Positions 8,630-17,481 are shown, counted from the first letter of the stretch. The stretch is DNA of 59,291 nucleotides from Laspinema palackyanum D2c (GCF_025370875.1 NZ_JAMXFD010000020.1:52174-111464), one strand, 5' to 3'. A program made the numbers and translations. The notes: generated by a model not told the origin, from the letters alone.

Positions 8630-10297
8630 ATGAGTCGGGGAAAAGGGAGCAAGCTGAAACTGATGGTGGTCGATGATGAAATCGACAACCTAGACTTGCT
8701 ATACCGGACGTTTCGGCGGGACTTTGACGTTTATCGAGCAGATAGTGCGTTTAAAGCTCTGGAGGAGCTGGACGAAAGCGGCGAAATGGCCGTGATTATT
8801 TCAGACCAGCGAATGCCAGAAATGAACGGCACGGAGTTTCTCAGTAAAACGGTAGAACGGTTTCCCGATACGATTCGGATTCTACTGACCGGCTACACCG
8901 ATGTAGAGGACCTGGTAGAGGCGATTAACTCCGGCCAAGTATTCAAGTACATCACAAAACCGTGGAACCCTGAAGAATTAAAGGCAGTGGTTCAGCAAGC
9001 GTCGGAAACTTACAAGGTCGTTAAGCAAAGTACGAATATCCTGCGTCGCGCCCTGCGCCGAGAAGCATTATTTAATGCGGTGATGAGTGCGATTCGGGAG
9101 TCGTTGGACTATCGCAGTATGTTGCAGACGATTGTGGAAACGGTTGGCGAAAATTTTGAGGCGACTCGTTGCATTCTGCGACCTGTCGAGGGCGATCGCC
9201 TCACGCCAGACTCGTTTTCCTATCTGAACCCCGATACAGGCTCCATTGATGTACCCGAGGAGGAGGATTCCCTGATTGCCACCGTCCTGGAAAGCCGTCA
9301 GACTCAATTAGTTCAAGGAGACAACAATGGCAAGGATTCCACTCGCTTGGTTGTCCCCCTGAGTTACCAAAAGGATCTGCTCGCGGTGATGTCCGTCTAC
9401 CAAGATGGCAGCGCTACCAGTTGGTCTCCTGAAGATATCCAATTGATTGAAGGGGTGACCGAACAAGCGGCCCTGGCGCTGTCTCAAGCCAAGCTTTATC
9501 AGCGCACGGAGGAGCAAGCCCAGCAAATGATGGCTGAATTAGAGGTGGCTCGTCAAATTCAAACCAATTTGCTTCGGCAAAGTTGGCCGGAATTTGAAAC
9601 CGCTCGGGTTCAAGCCTCTTGCTATCCAGCTCGCGCCGTCGGTGGTGATTTCTTCGAGGTCTACGTTCATGCTCAAGGTGATATCTGGGTCGCTGTCGGT
9701 GATGTGTCCGGTAAAGGGGTCCCCGCTGCGCTGTTTATGGCAAGTGCTATTTCGGTGATGCGGCGTGAATTGGCGCAGGAAACTTCGCCAGAACCCGAAA
9801 CGGTCATGATGAACCTCAATAGCGCTCTGGCTGATGACCTAATGGGCAACAACTGTTTTATTACAATGGTTGTGGCTCGTTATCGCCCCTCTACCAGAGA
9901 GTTGGCTTATGCCAATGCTGGACATATCTATCCCCTCGTCTGGTCTCATCAAATGTTAACGTCTTCTGATGCAGCAACCGTCGAACCCAATTTCCTCAAA
10001 GCGCGGGGAATTCCTTTAGGGATTCTTCCAGTCTGGCGAGGAACCGTTGGGAGCATGGAGTTAAATCCAGGGGAAGTTTTTCTGCTAACGAGCGATGGTC
10101 TCACGGAGGCCACCATCACCAACCCAGACTCCTCTATCGGACACCATAAGGGGTCGATGTTGGAACAAGAGGGTCTCTGGCACTTGATCGGTCAGGAAAA
10201 TCATCCCCTCGACCTCAATCACCTATTAGCTCGCGTCCGCGAAATTGCTCAAGAGCAGGAAGATGACCAAACTATACTTTCTCTGGAGGTTCTGTAA
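8630..10297 (+). CDS. Response regulator with GAF and PP2C (SpoIIE/RsbU-type) phosphatase output
   Basis: About 555 residues. The receiver domain covers residues 1-125 with the phospho-acceptor Asp in ISDQRMPEMNG, the Thr in LLTGYTD and the Lys in YITKPW. A GAF-like domain follows at about 145-290 (LVVPLSYQKDLLAVMSV). A short helix (VARQIQTNLLRQ) leads to the PP2C phosphatase, whose metal-binding motifs are AVGGDFFEV, VAVGDVSGKGVPAAL and EVFLLTSDGLTEA. Such proteins dephosphorylate anti-anti-sigma (STAS) proteins when the receiver is phosphorylated. The start is the ATG at 8630; a GTG at 8618 adds four residues. The anti-sigma kinase at 10301 follows after 3 nt, so the two are one operon and probably act on the same STAS partner, which is not encoded here. 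Confidence 0.93.
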   Translation: MSRGKGSKLKLMVVDDEIDNLDLLYRTFRRDFDVYRADSAFKALEELDESGEMAVIISDQRMPEMNGTEFLSKTVERFPDTIRILLTGYTDVEDLVEAINSGQVFKYITKPWNPEELKAVVQQASETYKVVKQSTNILRRALRREALFNAVMSAIRESLDYRSMLQTIVETVGENFEATRCILRPVEGDRLTPDSFSYLNPDTGSIDVPEEEDSLIATVLESRQTQLVQGDNNGKDSTRLVVPLSYQKDLLAVMSVYQDGSATSWSPEDIQLIEGVTEQAALALSQAKLYQRTEEQAQQMMAELEVARQIQTNLLRQSWPEFETARVQASCYPARAVGGDFFEVYVHAQGDIWVAVGDVSGKGVPAALFMASAISVMRRELAQETSPEPETVMMNLNSALADDLMGNNCFITMVVARYRPSTRELAYANAGHIYPLVWSHQMLTSSDAATVEPNFLKARGIPLGILPVWRGTVGSMELNPGEVFLLTSDGLTEATITNPDSSIGHHKGSMLEQEGLWHLIGQENHPLDLNHLLARVREIAQEQEDDQTILSLEVL

Positions 10298-10300
10298 GCA

Positions 10301-10726
10301 ATGAGAACTGAGTTGCACGTCCCAAGCGACTTGCGGTTTTTGACAATTGTCGAAAGCTGGCTTTTGGGCTGTCTGGAAATGGAGCTTGGAGATCATATTG
10401 AGTGGCCCCGTCAGTCGAATCGCTTACGTTTAGTTCTGGCGGAAGCCTATTCTAATGTGGTGCGTCACGCTCACCGGGATCAACCCAATCTCCCGGTCCT
10501 GGTTCGCCTGGAACTTAAGGAACGGGATATCGCCCTGGAAGTTTGGGATCACGGCAAAGGGTACGATTTATCGACCTATATGGCCCCAGTTCCTGAACAA
10601 ATGCCTGATGGCGGTTATGGATGGTTAATCATGAATCGTCTGATGGATCGCGTTGAGTACAGTCTCCAAATTGATGGTCGTAACTGTCTCAAGTTGGAAG
10701 CGAGTATGTCGGAACAAAAAGCGTAA
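10301..10726 (+). CDS. RsbW-like anti-sigma factor / serine kinase (HATPase)
   Basis: This 141-residue single-domain GHKL ATPase has an N-box LVLAEAYSNVVRHAH at about 46-60, a G1 box WDHGKGYD and a G2 box GYGWLIMNRLMD. Proteins of this type bind a sigma factor or another target and phosphorylate a STAS antagonist, which the PP2C phosphatase reverses. The gene begins 3 nt after the stop of the PP2C response regulator, so translation is probably coupled. A signal to the receiver would shift the phosphorylation balance. The controlled sigma factor cannot be named from this window. Confidence 0.9.
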   Translation: MRTELHVPSDLRFLTIVESWLLGCLEMELGDHIEWPRQSNRLRLVLAEAYSNVVRHAHRDQPNLPVLVRLELKERDIALEVWDHGKGYDLSTYMAPVPEQMPDGGYGWLIMNRLMDRVEYSLQIDGRNCLKLEASMSEQKA

Positions 10727-10907
10727 GCGATTACCGGACCTAGTGGAACGGCGATCGCTCTATTTTTGTCTGGGGTTCAGATCGTCCGTTCAAGCAACGA
10801 GGATTCTCTCGGAAAGCTACTCTCTAGGCGATCGCCCCTTGACGTTCCCCTCTCGCCTTCCCTCTGAACAAGGGGTGCATTCTATCTTCAAAAAATTAAA
10901 GATTCCC

Positions 10908-11012
10908 TCTCCCCCATCCTCCCCATCTCGATGGCGGTCTCCCCCATCCTCCCCATCCTCCCCATCTCCCCCATCCTCCCCATCCTCCCCATCTCCCCCA
11001 TCCCCCCTTCCA
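10908..11012. repeat. CCCCATC/CCCCATCCT simple-sequence tract
   Basis: About 100 bp is built almost only from short units of CTCCCCATC and CCCCATCCT type, strongly pyrimidine-rich on the plus strand. It lies between the convergent 3' ends of the anti-sigma gene and the OCP-CTD homologue gene. Such tracts change length by slippage and may act as a transcription barrier. Confidence 0.85.
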
Positions 11013-11017
11013 ACTTC

Positions 11018-11464
11018 CTACCGTCTGAAGTTGACTAATTCTTTCAGCGAGGCTAACAGTTTGACCCGGACGCTGAGAATTTCTGTCTCTGGATTCAGGA
11101 CAAAAAACCAGGAAACATTCACTTTAAAAACAGTCGTCTCTACCTGTCCGGGAATTTCAAAATAGCGGTTCTCCCCTTCAACCCCCTCTTGAAATTCGGC
11201 TCTCGGGTACAGTTTCATTCCTTTGGCTTCGGCTTCTAAATAAGCAGCGATCGCCTCCGGTCCCACCACAGGTTCCTCAAACGGTGGCCGCAATTCCCCC
11301 TCTGGTGCAAATAAACAACTGACGGATTCAAACTGCCCTTCATTCAATCCATTAAAATACTGCTGAATTGTTGCAGGAAACTCTTCCTGTCTTCCCCCTT
11401 CCGGCATAGAATTGTCCAGGTTGAAGTTAGAATTACTCTCAGTCAGGGTCTCTAAATTTGTCAT
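11018..11464 (-). CDS. Carotenoid-binding C-terminal domain homologue of orange carotenoid protein (CTDH), NTF2 fold
   Basis: The 148 residues match the C-terminal domain of OCP along its length: ATIQQYFNGLNEGQFESV, ELRPPFEEPVVGPEAI, the IPGQVETTVFKVNVSWFF block, and the ending LLASLKELVNFRR, which is nearly the OCP ending. The two residues that hydrogen-bond the keto-carotenoid in OCP appear to be kept, Y36 in QQYF and W119 in NVSWFF. There is no OCP N-terminal domain; instead there is a polar N-terminal extension of about 28 residues. Stand-alone CTDHs bind and deliver ketocarotenoids, quench singlet oxygen and form dimers, in part through a cysteine; the only Cys here is C50. No OCP, FRP or helical carotenoid protein gene is nearby. 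Annotation pipelines often call it only a nuclear transport factor 2 family protein. Confidence 0.88.
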   Translation of the reverse strand: MTNLETLTESNSNFNLDNSMPEGGRQEEFPATIQQYFNGLNEGQFESVSCLFAPEGELRPPFEEPVVGPEAIAAYLEAEAKGMKLYPRAEFQEGVEGENRYFEIPGQVETTVFKVNVSWFFVLNPETEILSVRVKLLASLKELVNFRR

Positions 11465-11925
11465 AATTGTCTCCTAAAATTTTGAATTAAACTAATAACC
11501 ATTATAATTCTATGTCAACAAATAAAATCTGGCTGGGGAAGAAAACCAAAACTTCCACAAGCCAGATAGGGGTTTGCCTAGGGAGAGGCAAGAACGTTGG
11601 AAAAACTTATATCAATCTCAATCGGAGGGTTTTATCTCCTCCTCCAGATCCAGATAAAAACTTACAGAGTTTAAAATTTAAAGAGTCTTCGCCGCCTTGT
11701 AGGTTCTGCCACCAACAAGGGGGATTAAGCCAGTCAGCGGATTGTTTTCGCTTGACGCTTTTCCTTCTTGAATCCCATTATGTAACATTTCTTTACAAAT
11801 AACAACCCTTCGACAATCAGAATTACCAATCATTGTCTTAACCTAGAGTAATGAGACTCCCCAACCCCGGTGACTGTCTTCATTCCAGCGGATTGACTCC
11901 CATCCACCTACCCCGAAATCCAGCC
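11465..11925. other. Intergenic region between CTDH and queG
   Basis: These 461 bp separate the divergent CTDH and queG genes. A 96-codon frame (11512-11802) has no recognisable features and I do not accept it as a gene. The region must hold both promoters, but I see no clear boxes. Confidence 0.5.
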
Positions 11926-12864
11926 ATGAACCCCACCCCCACCCAAATCAAAGCCAAAGCCCAAGAATTGGGATTTCATCAAGTCGGTATTGCGGCGATC
12001 GACCCTCCAGACCCCGCCCCCATCGCCGCCTTACAACAGTGGTTAGCCCAAGGCTATCAGGCTGAAATGGATTGGATGAACAATCCCAAACGCCAGGATA
12101 TCCGCCAAGTCATGCCCGATGTCCAATCCGCGATCTGTGTCGCCCTCAACTACTACACCGAACACCAACATTCCCAAGACGCAGGTTATGCCAAAATCTC
12201 TCGCTATGGCTGGGGGCGGGACTATCATAAAATCATGCATAAAAAGCTAAAAGCTCTCACTTTATGGCTGCAAGGGCACAATCCAGATATTCAAGCCCGC
12301 TATTATGCGGATACCGGCCCTGTACCAGACAAAGTGTTAGCACAACGGGCCGGAATCGGTTGGATTGCTAAAAATGGCAATGTGATTTCTCGACAGTACG
12401 GTTCCTGGATCTTTCTCGGGGAAGTTCTCACTAATTTACCTTTACCCCCTGATTCTCGTCATACCTCCCATTGCGGCACTTGTACCCGTTGTATCCAGGC
12501 TTGTCCCACCGGGGCGATCGCCAAACCCTTTGTAGTCGATGCCAATCGTTGTATCGCCTATCATACCATCGAAAATCGTTCAGAAACCTTGCCCGAGTCG
12601 ATCCAACCTCACTTAAGCGGCTGGGTTGCCGGTTGTGATATTTGCCAAGAAGTCTGTCCCTGGAATCAACGCTTTGCTCAACCGACGGATGTTGCTGAGT
12701 TTCAACCCTATCCTGAGAATGTTGCACCGACTCTGGCAGAGTTAGCAGATATTTCGGATGAGGAGTGGGACCGGCGTTTTCGGGGGTCAGCGTTGCGTCG
12801 GATTAAACCGGCGATGTGGAGGCGGAATGCTGGGGCGAATTTAAAGGGGATTAAGAGGATTTAA
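11926..12864 (+). CDS. queG: Epoxyqueuosine reductase QueG
   Basis: QueG carries out the last step of queuosine synthesis, reducing epoxyqueuosine to queuosine in tRNA with cobalamin and two 4Fe-4S clusters. The protein has 312 residues from the ATG at 11926 ([17 protein letters not shown]). An upstream in-frame ATG at 11851 would add 25 residues unlike the family. Cluster ligands are in [12 protein letters not shown] at 183-194, C209 and CDICQEVCP at 237-245. The active-site loop reads [10 protein letters not shown] at about 127-136. The gene stands alone with no other queuosine genes nearby. Confidence 0.95.
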   Translation: MNPTPTQIKAKAQELGFHQVGIAAIDPPDPAPIAALQQWLAQGYQAEMDWMNNPKRQDIRQVMPDVQSAICVALNYYTEHQHSQDAGYAKISRYGWGRDYHKIMHKKLKALTLWLQGHNPDIQARYYADTGPVPDKVLAQRAGIGWIAKNGNVISRQYGSWIFLGEVLTNLPLPPDSRHTSHCGTCTRCIQACPTGAIAKPFVVDANRCIAYHTIENRSETLPESIQPHLSGWVAGCDICQEVCPWNQRFAQPTDVAEFQPYPENVAPTLAELADISDEEWDRRFRGSALRRIKPAMWRRNAGANLKGIKRI

Positions 12865-12908
12865 GAGGGGAGGGTAACCACTGATTTCCCTGATTTTCAC
12901 GGAGGGAA

Positions 12909-13676
12909 TTAGGTGCGAAGGGTGTGAATGAGGTGGCGTTTGATTTCTATGAATTCTGGGGTGAGTTTGGTGTCTAAGGTGCGAGAGGGGGGTAGGGAGA
13001 TGGCTTGTTCTTCTTTTATTTGTCCAGGATTGGCACTCATGATATAAATGCGCTGGGAGAGAAAGATTCCTTCTTCTAAATCATGGGTGATCATGAGGAT
13101 GGTAGTTTGGGTTTTTTCCCACAGTTGCAAGGTGAATTGTTGCATCTGTTCTTTGGTTTGGGCGTCTAAGGCTCCAAAGGGTTCATCCATCAGTAAGACT
13201 TCGGGTTCGTTGGCTAAGGCGCGGGCGATCGCCACTCGTTGTTTCATTCCGCCGGAGAGTTGTTTGGGGTAAGCATGGCTAAATTTGGTTAATCCGACAA
13301 CTTCTAAGTAATAGTTGATGATTTCTCGTTGTTGCGGTTTGCTCATGCCTTTGAGGGAGAGTCCAAATCCGATGTTATCGGATACGGTTAGCCAGGGAAA
13401 TAAGGAGTAGTTCTGGAAGATTGTCCCGCGATCGCATCCCGGCCCTAAGACGGGTTCTCCATCCATTAGCACTTGCCCAGATGTGGGGGTTGTCAATCCT
13501 GCTATAATACTTAATAAGGTGGATTTTCCACAGCCGGAGGCCCCGACGATACAGACAAATTCATTGGCCTGGAGATACAGGTTAATATTCTCTAGGACCA
13601 CTAGGCGATCGAAGGTTTTATAGAGTCCTTTGACTTCTAGTTTGAGGGATTCAAGTTCGGGGGCGGCTTGGTTCAT
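12909..13676 (-). CDS. ABC transporter ATP-binding protein, nitrate/sulfonate/taurine (SsuB/TauB) type
   Basis: The 255-residue ATPase has Walker A GASGCGKST at about 45-53, the Q-loop FQNYSLFPW, the signature LSGGMKQRVAIARAL, Walker B VLLMDEPFGALD and the H-loop MITHDLEEG. The sequence fits the family that energises import of small anions and organic compounds by binding protein-dependent transporters. The matching permease lies head to head at 13990 and a binding protein at 15802 on the other strand, so the importer parts are close but not co-directional. Substrate cannot be read from the sequence. Confidence 0.92.
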   Translation of the reverse strand: MNQAAPELESLKLEVKGLYKTFDRLVVLENINLYLQANEFVCIVGASGCGKSTLLSIIAGLTTPTSGQVLMDGEPVLGPGCDRGTIFQNYSLFPWLTVSDNIGFGLSLKGMSKPQQREIINYYLEVVGLTKFSHAYPKQLSGGMKQRVAIARALANEPEVLLMDEPFGALDAQTKEQMQQFTLQLWEKTQTTILMITHDLEEGIFLSQRIYIMSANPGQIKEEQAISLPPSRTLDTKLTPEFIEIKRHLIHTLRT

Positions 13677-13719
13677 TTGATTAATTGCAATCTGGTTATT
13701 TTAAATAAAATTTTGGGGC

Positions 13720-13891
13720 GCGGCGCGATTTTTTTTTGAGGTTGGGGTTGCAAAACGGGCTGTTCATGCTATTATATGAGATAATGAAAGTGGTGCTTGT
13801 TGTAAAATTTTAGTCACCACTCTCATTATCTAATAGATTATCATAAAAATCAAGATGCGGCACATTTTTTTAAAAAAAGTTGGCGCGCCGC
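13720..13891. repeat. Nested inverted repeat (MITE-like) in the divergent ABC spacer
   Basis: Outer arms GCGGCGCG (13720-13727) and CGCGCCGC (13884-13891) are perfect inverted copies, each followed inward by a run of T or A. Inside lies a 17-bp stem (13779-13795 with 13815-13831) with one mismatch around a 19-nt loop. The whole 172-bp unit occupies the spacer between the divergent ATPase and permease genes. It looks like a small non-autonomous mobile element, or a regulatory hairpin; no transposase is visible. Confidence 0.65.
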
Positions 13892-13989
13892 AATGGTAAC
13901 GTTATTTTAATCCCTGGGCAGTCGCCATCGTCGGGATGGGAACTGCGATAGAGTAGATGGGATTCGTTGCGACGAGAGACTGAAAGATT

Positions 13990-14814
13990 ATGCCGCGATC
14001 GCCTAAACCCTATCTTAAGCCTTCCATATTTTGGAGCATTCGGCAAGGATTTCCTTACCAACTCCGAATTTTGTTAGCCATCAGCGCCCTAGCTATTCCC
14101 TTGGTAGTTTGGTCTATTTTAAGCTATGGCGGGTGGATCTCACCGATGCTCTTACCCACCCCCACCGCTGTTTTTAGTGCAGGCATTCAAATGTTTGCCC
14201 ACGAGAACTTATGGGGGGATGTGGTTGCCAGTTTCCTGCGCGTCGCTGCCGGATTTTTTGCAGCGGCTGCCGTTGGCATCCCCATCGGCATTGCAATGGG
14301 AACTTTTTACAGTATGGATAGTTTATTTAGCCCCATTGTAGGAACTGTGCGATATATGCCAGTCGCGGCATTTATTCCCCTGATTATTGTTTGGTTTGGA
14401 CTGGGGGAAAGTGCCAAAATTGTGATTATTTTTTTAGGCATTGTCTTTTATAATGCCCTGATGATTGCTGATGCGGTCAAGTTTATTCCCAATGAACTCT
14501 TGAATGCGGCTTATACCCTAGGGGCGAATCGCCGCGATATTTTATTTCGGGTCATTTTACCCGCATCGGTTCCCAGTATTTTGGATACCTTGCGGGTGAA
14601 TGTAGCGGGGGCTTGGAATTTCTTAGTAATTTCTGAATTAATTGCAGCCGATCGCGGGTTAGGGTTTAGAATTGCCCGGGCGCAACGGTTTGTACAAACC
14701 GATCGCGTCTTAGTAACGATTGTAGTCATTGGGGCGATCGGCTTACTCCTAGATTTAGCCTTTAAAACCCTATCCAAACGAGTCACCCCTTGGGCGGAAC
14801 ATTCTCAACATTAA
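13990..14814 (+). CDS. ABC transporter permease, SsuC/TauC type
   Basis: The 274 residues form about six membrane helices. The cytoplasmic EAA loop, which contacts the ATPase, reads ELLNAAYTLGANRRDILFRV at about 165-184 with the conserved Gly. The fold belongs to the nitrate/sulfonate/taurine permease family. The N-terminus starts MPRSPKPYLKPSIFW before the first helix. It is divergent from its likely ATPase (12909-13676). The permease presumably works as a dimer in the plasma membrane with the lipoprotein at 15802. Confidence 0.92.
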   Translation: MPRSPKPYLKPSIFWSIRQGFPYQLRILLAISALAIPLVVWSILSYGGWISPMLLPTPTAVFSAGIQMFAHENLWGDVVASFLRVAAGFFAAAAVGIPIGIAMGTFYSMDSLFSPIVGTVRYMPVAAFIPLIIVWFGLGESAKIVIIFLGIVFYNALMIADAVKFIPNELLNAAYTLGANRRDILFRVILPASVPSILDTLRVNVAGAWNFLVISELIAADRGLGFRIARAQRFVQTDRVLVTIVVIGAIGLLLDLAFKTLSKRVTPWAEHSQH

Positions 14815-15091
14815 ACCCAAAGGTTAGGGGGATGAAGTGGCTATAAATTGGCACTCATTCCCTGCGTCTGGGGACAAGGGAAAGAGCGGGTTGCATCGTT
14901 ATGAGGTATATTTTTATAGCCTCGGTCCCTGATGAGTCCGGAAAACTCTATATCTCTGTGTTCATCTTAAGAAAACAGTCTGGGGTTTTGTTCGGTTTCG
15001 CCCCAATTGCGATCGCCTCCTCAAACCTCTGATACAATAGAAGAGCGCAAACCGAACCAGGGTTCGACCCCACTGCCCCTAAATTTGCTCT
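14815..15091. other. Intergenic region
   Basis: These 277 bp lie between the permease and Uma2 genes. I see no gene. A CTGATGA...GAAA string at 14929-14946 looks like part of a hammerhead core but lacks stem II. Confidence 0.45.
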
Positions 15092-15736
15092 ATGACTCAA
15101 ACCCTAGTTACACCCCCAGAAGCCGGTTCGTATCTGGTTTTGTATGGCGTCAGTTGGCAGATGTATGAACAACTGCTGGCGATTTTTGCAGAAAATCCAA
15201 CGCCTCGCATGACTTACTACCAGGGAACGTTAGAACTGATGACGCCGTTACCGGAACATCAAAGCTATAGCTGGATTTTGGGGCGTTTGATTACGGCGCT
15301 ATCGGAGGAACTGGAGATGGAAATTTGCGGGTTAAAATCCACAACCTGGCGATCGCAACCCAAGGCAGTCGGCAAAGAAGCGGATGAATGTTTTTATATT
15401 CAAAATGAACCGGCAATGCGCGGTAAATTAAAGATTAATTTAGCCGTAGACCCCCCGCCTGATTTAGCGATTGAAATTGATACAACCCATTCCTCTGTAA
15501 ATCAAATGGAGATTTATGCAGAATTAAAAGTTCCCGAGGTATGGCGTTATCAGGAGGGGAAACTCAGTCTTTATTGTTTGACTGAGACAGGGTATGTAGA
15601 ATCAGAGAATAGTTTAGCGTTTGGGGCGTTTCCGGTGAAAGAGTTGGCGCGGTTTATGCAGGTAGACTCGGAAAAAGGAGAAAATGCTCGACTGCGGGAA
15701 TTTCGGCAGTGGGTGCGATCGCAATTACCAAGCTAG
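15092..15736 (+). CDS. Uma2-family (DUF820) PD-(D/E)XK nuclease-fold protein
   Basis: The 214 residues show the Uma2 pattern common and highly multiplied in cyanobacteria: YYQGTLELMTPLPEHQ, GKEADECFYI (first acidic residue), PDLAIEID (second acidic motif) and LKVPEVWRYQEGKLSLY. The fold is that of restriction-type endonucleases, and a nuclease role is predicted for the family, but cellular function is unknown. It interrupts the ABC transporter gene group and ends 65 bp from the convergent binding-protein gene. Confidence 0.9.
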   Translation: MTQTLVTPPEAGSYLVLYGVSWQMYEQLLAIFAENPTPRMTYYQGTLELMTPLPEHQSYSWILGRLITALSEELEMEICGLKSTTWRSQPKAVGKEADECFYIQNEPAMRGKLKINLAVDPPPDLAIEIDTTHSSVNQMEIYAELKVPEVWRYQEGKLSLYCLTETGYVESENSLAFGAFPVKELARFMQVDSEKGENARLREFRQWVRSQLPS

Positions 15737-15801
15737 AGAATTGCTGACTCAAAGTTTAGGGGATGAAGCAAATCAAAATTTGCAATCATCCCCAGATTAT
15801 C

Positions 15802-16815
15802 CTAACTTGCTTGTTTGTCTCGCAGGGCAAGAACAAATCTCGGTTCAATCAAGGGTGTTAAATCGGGAACTTGTTGGATTTGATTTTGAGATTGTAAGAA
15901 TTGGGCAAGGGAATTCATGGTATTTAATAAATAGAGTTCACTCTCAGGATTCGCCAGCATCTCGATATTGGCATCCAAATCCGGGAGACGCACTCCTTGT
16001 AATCCTGCTTGCAATTCATCGGGGGGAATGCCTAATTGAGTGGAGGCGATCGCCACTCCTTCCTCGGGATTTGCTTCCAGAAATGCCAATCCTTCCAAAA
16101 CTCCGGCAACAAAGGCTTCTACCATGTCTGGATTGCGATCGGCATAGTCCGCATCAAACACATAAAGGTCATTAATTGCCGTCGGCATTTGGGAAGAATC
16201 ATAAATAATTCGCCCATCGGGTTGGGCAGTATTGGCTTGTTGTAAATAGGGCGCATAAGTGACGGCGATGGGAATATTGCCACTTTGATACGCTGCCGCA
16301 GCGGCATCCGGTGGCGCATTAATTAACGTAAAATCCCCCGCCCCTAAACCTACTGTATCCAACACTTGCAACAGGAAAAAATGACTGACACTGCCTTCTT
16401 CTACTGCAATTTGTTTACCTTTAAAATCCGATAAACTGGTAATACTACGGCGGGCCAAAATTCCATCTGCCCCGACAGAAGTATCTTGGACTAAAACAAT
16501 TTTAAATGCCTTGCCTGCTGCTGCTAAAGTTACGGCTTCCGATCCCACCGGAGAAACCGCATCTAACCGACGAGAAATAAAAGCAATATTGGCATCGGTA
16601 TTGGCATTAAAGACTTTAATATCTAAGTTTAACCCCCGGTTTTGAAAAAAGCCTTTAGCTTGGGCAATATAAAGGGGAGTAGAACCTACCCAAGTAAATA
16701 AACCTAGGGCAGGGGATTGGTTATTAGCAGGAGGAGTACAAGCGTGTAAAGCCAGACCCCCAGCGGCACCAACGAGCATCCACAGAGTTTGACGACGAGT
16801 CCAACGTTGAGTCAT
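15802..16815 (-). CDS. ABC transporter substrate-binding lipoprotein (NMT1/SsuA-like)
   Basis: The 337 residues begin MTQRWTRRQTLWMLVGAAGG with a twin-arginine-like RR pair, then a hydrophobic stretch and a lipobox LHAC (lipidated Cys at 26), so it should be a lipoprotein on the outer face of the plasma membrane. The mature part follows the NMT1/SsuA family: FTWVGSTPLYIAQAKGFF, VEEGSVSHFFLLQVL, and an APPDAAAAAYQSG segment. With the ATPase (12909) and permease (13990) it makes a complete importer. A Uma2 gene lies between permease and binding protein, and orientation changes twice. Substrate is unknown; sulfonates, nitrate and thiamine precursors all occur in the family. Confidence 0.9.
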   Translation of the reverse strand: MTQRWTRRQTLWMLVGAAGGLALHACTPPANNQSPALGLFTWVGSTPLYIAQAKGFFQNRGLNLDIKVFNANTDANIAFISRRLDAVSPVGSEAVTLAAAGKAFKIVLVQDTSVGADGILARRSITSLSDFKGKQIAVEEGSVSHFFLLQVLDTVGLGAGDFTLINAPPDAAAAAYQSGNIPIAVTYAPYLQQANTAQPDGRIIYDSSQMPTAINDLYVFDADYADRNPDMVEAFVAGVLEGLAFLEANPEEGVAIASTQLGIPPDELQAGLQGVRLPDLDANIEMLANPESELYLLNTMNSLAQFLQSQNQIQQVPDLTPLIEPRFVLALRDKQAS

Positions 16816-17020
16816 GAGTTGAGGAAATAGGATAGACGCGATTGTATTGTATCTGACTTGAATCGCTAGGGTGAATCATCGAGGGTAAAGTTTTCCAATG
16901 GAGGAGCAAGCGTCAAGGAGGGACGTTGCCTCTGGGGTTTTCGGGTAATTCTAATCCCTAAACGACTTCTACAGAAATCAGAGACGGATGAATTGGCGAT
17001 CGCCTCAAAATTTACGGATT

Positions 17021-17398
17021 TTAAGATATTTTACCGATATGAGCTGCAACGATATGCCAACTTCCGCTTGAAGAGACAGCCCAAACTCGCGTGAAACGAA
17101 AGTCTCCATTTGCAGGGCTGCCATTGTAACTCCCAGTGATTTTCATGCGGACAGAAACGATCGCAACTTCTCCATGTAGTTGAATATGCTGCTCCGATGG
17201 TTCCAATTCATGAATTTTAATTAAACCCGATTCATGCGCGCCTATATCATCTTGTTTCTTCAATAATTCTCCCAAATGACTGGTAATCAGAATTTCTGGG
17301 GCAAGTAATTCATTTAAAACCCTTACATCAGAAGCAAGCATTGCCTGCCTCAGACATTCTTCGGCATTAATAATTTGATTCTCCACTGTTTTATTCAT
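17021..17398 (-). CDS. DUF4440/SnoaL-like NTF2-fold protein
   Basis: The 125 residues fit the DUF4440 type of small NTF2-like proteins: an N-terminal helix (NAEECLRQAMLASDVRVLNE), LLAPEILITSHLG, and a closing strand pair FTRVWAVSSSGSWHIVAAH. Members are enzymes or ligand-binding proteins of varied and mostly unknown roles. This one is unrelated in detail to the CTDH at 11018 although both have the same fold. No partner is suggested by its neighbours. Confidence 0.75.
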   Translation of the reverse strand: MNKTVENQIINAEECLRQAMLASDVRVLNELLAPEILITSHLGELLKKQDDIGAHESGLIKIHELEPSEQHIQLHGEVAIVSVRMKITGSYNGSPANGDFRFTRVWAVSSSGSWHIVAAHIGKIS

Positions 17399-17481
17399 AG
17401 TATTTCTCCCTTAATTAAAAAAATCTAAGCTAAGAACGTGAAACTCCCGAAACAACACAAAAATATTGATTTTTTTTTTAG

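Noticed and set aside
11512-11802. 96-codon plus-strand frame between CTDH and queG
   Set aside because: No domain, no clear ribosome site, odd composition; it spans what should be a divergent promoter region.
14929-14946. CTGATGA...GAAA string resembling the hammerhead ribozyme core
   Set aside because: Only five bases separate the two boxes, so stem II cannot form, and I see no matching stems I and III. Chance is likely.
15040-15085. GGTTCGACCCC stretch resembling a tRNA T-arm
   Set aside because: The flanking bases do not pair and no anticodon or acceptor stem can be built.
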